Assembly: GCA_021521415.1 (NCBI GenBank)
Contig: JAIQDT010000001.1
Coordinates: 8,866,001 to 8,930,000 of the forward strand
Direction of reading: 5' to 3'
Length of the DNA stretch: 64,000 nucleotides
DNA from: Bidens hawaiensis
Taxonomy: Eukaryota > Streptophyta > Magnoliopsida > Asterales > Asteraceae
Under the pieces are notes generated by a model, which had not been told where the DNA came from, did not search any database, and saw only the letters and a list, made by a program, of their open reading frames with translations. A program made the translations under genes and the position numbers. Below, piece after piece: positions 11,428 to 20,536 of this stretch; within the stretch, counting starts at the first letter, position 1; each line of letters opens with the position of its first letter.

Positions 11428-14400
11428 ATGTCTGGATATGAGGATTAAGAGGTGTCTACTAACAAGATACCAAGATTGCAGGGAAAATAAAATTTCACCA
11501 AGTGGAAAGTACTTTTTGAAGCAGCCGTATGCTACTATGATGTTGATATGTGGAATTCCATCAAGAATGGTCCACAAGCTGCTGAAGAAGAAGGTGCAAA
11601 CACTGGTGTAGTTGCTGCTGTGAGAGAAAGATTGATGACAAGGCTTTGGCTATGTTGAAGCTAGGTCTGTCTTGGGAAATACTCACCAAGGTTGCACATC
11701 ATCCCAATGCCAAGGCAATGTAAGATGCAATACTTGAGATGTTTGAGGGGAATGCTGAACTCAAGAACATCAAGAAGCAGAGATTGAAGTAGCAATTGGA
11801 AAGATTTAAGTATAAAGAGGGAGAGAGGTTGAAATCAATTCTTGAAAGGTTTCTGGGAATTGTCAATGAACTCAGAACTACAGACTATGCCATGACTGAT
11901 TTTGACCTCAATACCAAACTGCTCAACTCTATGCCAAAAGAATAGTATACTGCTTGCAAGTTTATTCTTACCAAGCACAACTTCAATGAGCTGAAAGTAG
12001 ATGATGTAGTGTGCTTTCTCCAAGCTGTTGAGATAGAAATGATAGAAAAATGAGATGATAAGGGAAGAAAGACCTTGCTTCAATGTTTCAAATGCATTGA
12101 TAGCACCTATGGGAAATCTGACCACAAAGAATTAGCAGCAAATCCCTATCATTGAAGAACCTGCAGAGCACAATGCTGATACTCCCAAGTCGTTTATTGG
12201 TGGTAGTACAAGCAATCATCAAAATTAGCAAAGATTCAATGTGCAGTTAATTGATGAAACTGATTCTGCCTCTGTGGCAAGTGGGATTGTACCTCATTCT
12301 ATTGCTGGAAATGGTCAAGGAAGTGAATCACAAGCCTTGCTGTCTATGTTCACTAAATCCTATAATGCATTTGTTGCTAAAAACTTGATTCACACAAGTG
12401 TAGTACAAGATGATTTAGAGCAGATTGATGCAGATGATTTGGAAGACATGGATTTGAAGTGGCAAGCTGCCATGTTAGCTTTGAGAAGTAAGAGGTTTTA
12501 TAATAGAACTGGTAGATCTCTGGTTTCTGGTCCAAATGAGAGAATTGGGTTTGACAAGTCAAAGGCAATCTGTTATAATTGCCAACAGCCAGGACATTTT
12601 GCTAGAGAATGCAATCTGCCAAGGAACTATCAAATGAATCAATTCCAGAATCAACAGACAAGAGGTCAACAACATTACCAGCAGAATCAGCAGAGAAACA
12701 ACAATCAGAACTTCAACAACAACCAAAACTTCAACAACTATCAAGGCTTCAACAACAACTTCAAGCCCAACAACAACTACAATCCCAACTTCAACAATAA
12801 CTATCAGCCTCAAATGAACAATCAACAGAGTATGCCTTAGAATCAAGGCTTTCAGATGAACAATCAGAACCTTCAAACTGTTAAAATGTTCCAAACAACA
12901 CTGTTCCAGCCAATCAAAATCAACCAAGAAATCAAGGAAATGTAGCAGTGACTACACAACATGAAGGTAACTTTGATTGGAGCAACCATGAAGAAGACAT
13001 TGCAGATGATATTAAGAGAGCAAATGTGGCATTTATGGCCATAACTGAGAAAGACACTGCATCTTCATCTAAGGTACACTCTGCTCAAACTGTTTATTTA
13101 AATGAACTAATCAATGAATTGAAAGCAAAAGTAGGCAAGCTGGAAAGTGAGTGTTTCAAGAAACAAAGTATTATCAATACATATGAGGCAAGTGAGATGG
13201 TGAATGAAGAAAGGATGAAAAGTTTGGAAGAAGACTGTGTAAACAGTTACAGAGTTCAGAAAAGATTCATCACAGAAATAGATGGGTTGAAGAAAATGGT
13301 TGTAGAAGAAAAGGTGCTAAACACAAAGCTGCAAGCTGACAATGAATTTTTAAAGAATCTGATCTCCACTGGAAATATCTGTGGAATTCTGAATCAAGTT
13401 AAAGAGAAAGACAAGTATAAAGCAGTACCACCACCTTTCAACAACAACTTTATGCCAAAGGTTGACAAATAGAAGAGAAATGCATATCTACAACAATTCA
13501 AAGATGTCTTTCAAGACAAAGAAGAACTTGTGGATCTGTACAAGAATGTTGAGGTGAGTGAAGAGGGAGAGTTCGTTATGAAGAAAGAAATGAAAGAAGA
13601 AAAGTCAATTGGAGTTCAAGTATCTGAAGATGATCTTGAGTCAATTGATTTGAATCAAGATGACTTGAGTGATTTGAGTGATCAAATTACTGAAGAACTT
13701 AAAGCTTCTGAGAGAGGAAGAAGATACAAGAAAGCTGAATCTACTAATAAACTTCCAAAGTATCCACCAGTCACACCAAGAATGAAAAGACAAAATGAGA
13801 AGATGAGGAGAGAGCATGTCTCCTTTGATATCCGTGAAAAGATAAAGATGAGCTACAATGCTGTCAGACCACCAAGTAAGGAGGTATTGGAAAGGGTAGA
13901 ACAGAACAACAAAAAGAAGAAAGTGATTGAAGAAGAAGTGAATAGTGAAAACTTTATTCCTGTTTATCCTATTTTCTCAAGCATTGAAGATTTCGACATT
14001 GGAGAGGTGGAAACAATGGAAGAATATATAAGAAGAAAATCAAGAAATAGGGAAAACATAGAAGAAGAACCCTTGAGTACAAGAAAAATTGTCTTTGTTA
14101 AAGAAAAAGTGGAAAGAAGTGACATAAGAATGGTTGAGTTTGTTCCCTTTTCAATTGACTTTGACAATCTGAAAGCAAAAAAGACAATTGGAGTCAAAGA
14201 ACTCAAGCCAAGTGAAAGATTCAAGAAACCAAAAGAACATGAAATGTTCAAAGGGAAAGTATGGTGCAAAAAGTGTGATGAATATGGTCACCATACAGAC
14301 TCATGCAATGAAAGATTGAAGTTTCAACCATTTCATGTCCTAAATGGAACAAAGTATGGACAGGACTTTGTTCTATACAAACAGAAATATGATGTGTATT

Positions 14401-14999
14401 TGGGAAAAGGAAATGTGTGTGATAAGGAGTCAAATACCGAGAAGAAAATTGAAGTCAAAGGAAAGAAACAAGTGACTGATTCTGTAAGAAGAAGTAAGTC
14501 ACCACAGAAGCACAAGAAAGTGATTAAGAAGAAAAATCAGTCCCTGAAAATCAAACAAGATACTCAATCAGTTAAGTCTGATGAATCTCAAGAATCATCA
14601 AACAGTGAGAAGACAAGAAGAAAAGATACATATCATAGAAAGAAACCAACAGAACTCACTGGTGATGAGAAGTTCTTGATGAAACATGGATATGAACCAC
14701 AAGGTTTCTCTTGGAAACCTAAAGCAGAATCTAAGGTTGAGACTGTGACTGATGTAAGAGACTACTCTGAAACAAAGGATTAGGTCTTAAAAGAGCATGC
14801 CACTGACTCAGTTGAGCTTCAAAGCTCAATCTCACTGGTTAAGACCCCAAGAGAGTGTGGTTATGAAACTGATAATTCAGACAACTTAGAAGTCACTCAT
14901 GAAGATCCTGAACCAACAACACTCACTTCCCAAGCTGCCTCTGAAACTGAATCCGATGAGCTGCAAGTTGATGAAGCTTGCACTTCATCACTTAACTGA
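11428..14999 (+). pseudogene. E2 gag, long Sirevirus type, broken
   Basis: Gag forms the particle and binds element RNA. The ATG at 11428 is chosen by alignment with the E3 copy. The N-terminal part (FTKWKVLFEAAVCYYDVDMW, then a LGLSWEILTKVAHH region) is the Copia Gag/UBN2-type domain. A CCHC knuckle, CYNCQQPGHFAREC, is at 12571-12612, followed by an Asn/Gln-rich tract, a coiled-coil-like stretch (about 13090-13370), a basic charged region, and a second CCHC, CKKCDEYGHHTDSC, at 14265-14306. Damage includes TAA stops soon after the start, a frameshift near 11630 and a UAG at 14781. The terminal TGA is at 14997-14999. Its length of about 1190 codons is far above ordinary Copia Gag and fits Sireviruses. 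Confidence 0.85.
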
Positions 15000-15020
15000 T
15001 CAAATTTTTTCTTTGTGCAG
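14997..15020 (+). promoter_or_regulatory. gag stop with splice-acceptor-like gag-pol junction (E2)
   Basis: The gag frame ends in TGA, then a T-rich tract and TTTGTGCAG, then pol continues in the same frame with EHSTPLN. E3 (39212-39235) and E5 (62493-62516) have the same layout with TAA instead of TGA. The T-rich tract plus CAG|GAACA resembles a 3' splice site. Confidence 0.45.
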
Positions 15021-15350
15021 GAACATTCCACTCCTCTAAACTACATATGGTATATGGATAGTGATTGTTCTAGGCACATGACTTGTGAAAAGAGGTCACT
15101 GGTGAACTATGAAGAAAAATATGAAGGTCCTGTTGCATTTGGAAGTGATAAAAATGGTGGAAAGATTGTGGGTAAATGAATCTTAACAAATGGGAAAGTC
15201 TCATTTGATAATGTATTTCATGTTGATGGTCTTCAGTACAATTTGCTGAGTATATCACAAATGTGTGATAAGGTTTACAAAGTCAGTTTTGATGATTCAC
15301 ACTGTTTCATTCTAGAACCTGAATTTGTGATCCCACCTGAAATGATTATG
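15021..15350 (+). pseudogene. E2 protease, active site altered and C-terminus lost
   Basis: The frame reads WYMDSDCSRHMTCEKRS at 15048-15098. The Copia aspartic protease motif is D-S-G; here the Gly is Asp (codon at 15063), and E3 keeps DSGCSRHMT. A TGA interrupts it near 15177. The frame runs to MIMM near 15352 and then jumps straight into sequence upstream of RT, in another reading frame. The rest of the protease tail and all of integrase are missing. Confidence 0.8.
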
Positions 15351-17114
15351 ATGAAGCACCAGAGTTTCATGATGTTGTAACTGATTTGATCATTGAAGAA
15401 CCTGAACTCAATGAAACAAATCTTGACACAAATTTGTCTACAAATATGATTATACAAACTCCTTCTGTTGAAAAGAATCATCCTTCTGAAAACATCATTG
15501 GTGATTTGCATGAAAGAGTTATAAGAAGTCATTCTGAGATAGCAAATATCTGTCTTTACTCTTGTTTTCTATCCCAAATAGAGCCAAAGAACATTGCTCA
15601 AGCTTTAAAAGACAATAGTTGGGTGGAAGCAATGCAAGAGGAATTGACACAGTTTAGAGACCTACATATGTGGGATCTTGTTGACAAGCCATTTGACAGA
15701 TATGCAATTGGAACCAAATGGGTTTTTAGAAACAAAAGGGATGAAAGGGGTTTGGTGATTGAGAACAAGGCTAGACTTGTAGCACTGGGATGTCTTCAAG
15801 AAGAAGGGATAGACTTTGAGGAAGTTTTTGCACCAGTTGCAAGACTGGAAGCTATAAGAAATTTTCTAGCATATGCTGCCTTAAAGAACATTAGAGTATT
15901 CCAGCTTGATGTTAAATCTGCATTCCTAAATGGAAAGATAGATGAAGAGGTGTATGTAGCTCAACCTCCAGGTTTTGAGGATCCAATGTATCCAAACAGG
16001 GTATATAAGCTAAACAAAGCCCTTTATGGACTGCATCAGGCTCCTAGAGCATGGTATGATGAGCTGTCAAACCATCTGCTTGAAAATGGTTTTCTGAGGG
16101 GAGCCATTGACAAGACACTCTTCTACAAAAGAAAGGGGTCAGATTTGCTGCTTTTACAAGTCTATGTTGATGATATCATCTTTGGGTCAACCAATGAACA
16201 AATGTGTTTGGAGTTTGAAGGGGTGATGAAATCCAAGTACATCATGAGCTCTATGGGTGAAATGAACTTCTTTTTGGGGATTGCAAGTTCAACAGAATGC
16301 TGAAGGGATATTCACTCACCAAACTAAATATGTGCAGGACATCTTGAACAAGTTCAACTGTCATGATTACAAAACTGCTTCAACTCCAATGGATACCAAA
16401 GAAAAGATGATTGCTGATGAAAAGGGGGAGCTAGTAGATGAACCTGAATACAGAGCCAAGATTGGATCCCTGATGTATCTTACTGCAACAAGATCAGACA
16501 TCATGTTTGATGTATGTGTGTTTGCAAGGTTCCAATCAAGTCCAAAAGTCTCCCACATGAATGCTGTTAAAAGAATATTCAGATATTTGAAGGGAAGACC
16601 AGACTTAGGGATTTGGTATCCAAAGAACAAAGATTTTGATCTGATTGCCTACACTGATAGTGATTATGATGGCTGTAACATGAGCAGGAAGTCAACCTCA
16701 GGTGGATGTCAGTTTTTGGGGGAAAGGATAGTGTCATGGCAATGCAAGAAGCAGACTACTGTATCAATCTCAACTGCAGAAGCTGAATATGTTGCTGCAT
16801 CTGCCTGCTGTGCACAAGTTCTCTGGATTCAAATTCAGATGCTGGATTATGGTTTGAATTTTCTGAACACCCCTATTCTCATTGATAATACTGCTGCATA
16901 CTTTACTATTAAGAATCCAGTGTAACATTCCAAAACTAAGCACATTGAAATCAGACATCACTTCATCAGAGATTGTAGTGAAAAAGGTTTGATTGAAATG
17001 CATAGAGTTGATACAAGTGACAATTTGGCTGACCTATTCACCAAACCATTTGACAGAACCAGGTTCAACTTTCTTCTGAAAGCCCTGGGAATGATCAACT
17101 CAGATGAAATCTGA
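15351..17114 (+). pseudogene. E2 reverse transcriptase and RNase H
   Basis: The RT frame 15386-16303 contains [54 protein letters not shown] and the catalytic YVDD (16163-16174), all intact. A one-base loss near 16285 shifts the frame; RT tail and RNase H continue from 16281 with DSDYDGC, KSTSGGCQFLG, STAEAEYVAAS and [16 protein letters not shown]. One TAA lies at 16923. The natural end is TGA at 17112-17114. RT copies element RNA into DNA and RNase H removes the RNA strand. No integrase lies between protease and RT, so this copy cannot integrate itself. Confidence 0.9.
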
Positions 17115-18569
17115 ATAAGGATGTGTGCTTGGTTGTGTACCTTTCTGTGCTAACTGATTATTCTGATATGTGGTACACTCTTTGAATGTTATGTGAATTG
17201 AGTATGATATTGAGTATGTTTCTGAATATGTTAACTGTTGTGTGCTTTACCTGATTATGTGTGCAAAGATGATTGATTACTTTGTCATGTTTGATTGAAT
17301 TTATGTTTGCATGTTTGTCAGTTGATGTGCATATGTGATGTTAAGATAGGTAGTCATGCTATGAATTACCTGTTAAACTACTTATCTGATATCATTGCTT
17401 AATTTCCTAAATATGTGCTTAATCTGATCTTCTGATGTTATTAAGATAGGGTAGACTTTGAATGCTAGTGCTGTCTGCTTATCTTGAGGATATCATGTTT
17501 GATTAAGATTTGAATATGTTGCAACTGTTTATGTCAAAATGTGTTTTATGTCAAAATTAAGTGATAAAATGAATTTTCTGATGAATTTTGCATAAATACT
17601 CAATTTTGAATCAAAACATGAGCATGTTGTTAATGGTGAAGAGATATGATAAGATTATTCAGTTCAAGCTTTAAAGAAGCTTAAAAAGTAGGATTTTAAA
17701 AGAAAAGTCTCAAATAGTTATTTTTGCTGAAAATATGTCATTTGCACAGTTGGAAGGACATGCACTTGTGTATGTTTGGTCCTTAAATCTTTCCAGATTC
17801 AAAGGATAGCCATTGACCTGAAAACTGAATGCATTTGGGGCAATTATGACTTGTTTCTTATTCCGTCACTTTAAACTATGTCAATAGCTCTAACTTTGAA
17901 AGGACATATATTCACATGTATGTTTGGTCATGCTGACCACCTGTGGTCAAACATGATAGCCATTAACCTGCCAAGTTAAGAGATATTGGGGTGATTGAAT
18001 AATAAACTGTTTTTAAATGGGAAATGATAGTAAATTGACTACTTACCCAATCATATGGATTTAATAGGCCAAAAAGACCATAGTATAGTCATTAACATGT
18101 ATGGTTGCTTTCCCATGATAATGTAAAATCCAAGGTGATATAAACATAATGAATATGCTAATCTTTATGTGGAGATACATAGTTGTCTTTGCATGTCTCA
18201 AGATAAATCTCTCCACATGATAGGCAGAAAAGTGACTACAAAGTCATACATAAGCCTATTGTTATTTGGTCAACCAAAAATGAAACATCTTTAAATATGA
18301 CACAGAACATGACTTAAGTAAATTTGAGAAAATATCAAAAACAAGGGGAAGAATGAATAAATCAACCAAAAGTTGATAAATGTTTTAAATATTTTATCAA
18401 ACAAAGAGGGTTAATAACAGAACTACAAGGGTGGAGGCAATAATATAAGTCCTTTAACATCCTGAATGAAAGGCATGTTGTTTAATTGTAAGTCCAACGT
18501 TTAACCTCTAAATATGTTTGAAAATCAAAATTACAAAAAGATTTAATAAGTTCTGTCATATAAAAAAAC

Positions 18570-18665
18570 AAATTTTTGACCAAATACAGGAGGTTGGAGT
18601 CAAATTGGGGTGATTTGGGGAAAGCCAAATAAGCTTTGAGAAGAGATATGAGGCATCATAGAACA
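18570..18665 (+). other. Core conserved non-coding block of the Sirevirus spacer (E2 copy)
   Basis: Sense-strand landmarks are GTCAAATTGGGGTGATTTGG, GGAAAGCCAAATAAGC, TTGAGAAGAGATATG and AGGCATCATA. E5 has the same order as GTCAATTCGGGGTGACTTGG, GGAAAGCCAAATACGC, TTGAGAATAGATAGG and AGGCATCATA (minus strand of about 58295-58375). E3 matches at about 35440-35510. The blocks contain in-frame stops, so they are not obviously protein-coding. Confidence 0.75.
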
Positions 18666-18984
18666 GTGTTGACCATTAATGCATTATGCTTAATTGAACC
18701 ATAAGCATATCACCAAAGAGATGAAACTCATGCTAAGTTTATACCTGCTGTTAACCTATCTATGTTGTCATAATAATGCTGAGAATGAAGTATTGAGAAA
18801 GCTACTTAGTCAATATGATCCCATTTTTGAGATCTTTTCAGAAAAAGTAAGAACTGTTTTGAAGTGACAAACAACTGAAATTTGATCTCTAAATGCACCA
18901 TTTGCTCTTAAAGTGTGATCTTTAAAGATAAATTTGTGGTTTAAGTCAAAAAGAGTTGAATTTTTCCCAAAAATAGGTTGAATA

Positions 18985-20045
18985 TGTATGTTCGGGTAAG
19001 GTTTGATGTTTTATAACTTTCCCGGGCACAAACTGTTTGAATATGTATTTTCGGGTAAGGTTTGATGTTTTATAACCTTTCCAGGTACAAAACAGTTGAT
19101 TATGTGTGAATATGTATTTTCGGGTAAGGTTTCATGTTGTATGACCTTTCCGGGCAAACTTAGTCATTTTTGACTAAGTATATGATTTTCGGGCATGCTT
19201 TAAAGTGTCTACACTTTCCGGGTAGAGTACACTGGTTTACTCATTTCCCAAGCAAGCTTGAAGTCTTGAGATGATTATGTGATATAGTTAGCTTTTTAAC
19301 AAGAACTTCTTGTTTCGAGCAAGCTTTGCATTTTATATGCTGATTGAGAATCCCAAGTAAGCTTTATGAACTCTTTGAGTACATCGAGTAAGCTTTGTGT
19401 GTGAATATGTTTTTAGTTGAAATTACAAGTGTTTTTGGGTAAACCTTGTTTTCCGAACACACTTTATATTTCGGGTACACTTTGGTCTCCCTTAATATAC
19501 TTGGTAATTTTTCAAACTTTGACTTTCCGAGTACACTGTCTTCTAGAAGTCCTTTCCGAGCACACTTTGTATTAATGGAAAGTTATTCAGGTATACTTTG
19601 TGTAAAAAGGTTGTTCGAGCACACTAACTCTATGTTTTCGGGTATGCTTGATTGCATATGTTCTTTAGTATGATAAATTGAATATGATTATTATTTTAAT
19701 AGGGTTTATGCTAGTCTAAGTTGCTTAATTTTGAATTTAGGAAATAAATTTGGGGATCTTAATTGATTCCAGTATGAATGATCATTCGTTATTTTATACT
19801 TGATTATTTGCCTTGTGGTTAATTTCTCAAGAGATCTAGTATTCGGGTAAGCTTTCATCACTATGTCTTGATTTTAAATTATTAAACTTGACCAAGCATG
19901 GTAAGTAAGGATCGGGCAAACCTTGTAAATTTTATTTGAAAATGTTTTCGAGCAAGGTTTGATATTATGTGTTTCGGGTAAGCTTTGTAAGTGGAAGTAT
20001 ACCGAGTAAGCTTTGAAAGAATTAATTCCGAGTAAGGTTTTGATA
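18985..20045 (+). repeat. Array of about 25 CGRGYAMRSTTTG-type motifs upstream of the E2 aORF
   Basis: Units such as TTCGGGTAAGGTTTGATG, TTCGAGCAAGCTTTGC, TTCGGGTACACTTTGG and TTCCGAGTAAGGTTTT recur every 25-70 bases, mostly in the same orientation. The same motif fills the E2 LTR (10020-10640), and E3 carries it as reverse complements (AAGCTTGCTCG, AACCTTGCTCGG) in its LTR and at 33960-35100. Confidence 0.85.
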
Positions 20046-20153
20046 AATTTAAATGGTAATAAATGTTTTTAATATATCAAGTGGATAACGTTACTGTTTG
20101 ACAGCTAATAATTCACAAAACGACAATAAGCATTTAAAACCCACTTTTAAAAG

Positions 20154-20536
20154 GTATACAAGAGGGAGTTAGCCAAAATTTTCAATATTATTTTCCCTCT
20201 CTCTCTCTCCTTCCACTGCAAATCCTTACACCCAAAGAAACCTAACCGACCTATCGCATTCAAAAATTAATCCAAACCCTAATTTTTATCAGCTTTCTAA
20301 TTCCGACTCGGTGAGCATTAATAATGTGTATTCCGAACACGATTAGACTATAATGGACTTTGATTATGTATCTGAATACTAATACTCTGTTTATGTGTTT
20401 AGGTTATTAATTTGTCGAAGAACAGGTTCTTGAAAATTTCTCCCTTTCTTCTTCATTTTTATAACTTGAAATTATCTAAAGTACTGAACTTTATGACTAA
20501 TTTCACTTTGAATATGTGTGTTTGTGTGATTCAGAT
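20154..20536 (+). promoter_or_regulatory. Predicted internal promoter and leader of the E2 aORF
   Basis: GGTATACAAGAGGGAGTTAG at 20154-20173 aligns with GGTATAAAAGAGGGAGTTAG in E3, a clean TATA box, so E2 has one substitution. A CT-rich tract follows, then ACTCG|GTGAGC at 20306-20316 as a possible splice donor and TGATTCAG|AT at 20528-20536 as a possible acceptor ending two bases before ATG. A middle segment (TTTAG|GTTATTAATTTGTC...AACAG|GTTCTT, about 20397-20432), also seen in E3, could be a small internal exon. Confidence 0.5.

Larger units (their letters stand above)
17115..20153 (+). other. E2 pol-aORF spacer, non-coding but conserved in E3 and E5
   Basis: There is no ORF above about 75 codons and no domain. 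The segment is clearly homologous to E3 33900-36757 and, more distantly, to E5 57853-59239, although the LTRs of E5 are unrelated to those of E2. Shared blocks in order include GAAGGACATG / TATGTTTGGTC and GATAGCCATTAACCTG (twice), GGGAAATGATAG, ATGATAGGCAGAAAAG, and the core at 18570-18665. The last kilobase is a motif array. Confidence 0.8.

Noticed and set aside
12559..12927. Reverse-strand ORF rich in Val/Leu repeats, membrane-like
   Set aside because: It is the shadow of the Asn/Gln-rich (AAC/CAA) gag tract on the other strand.
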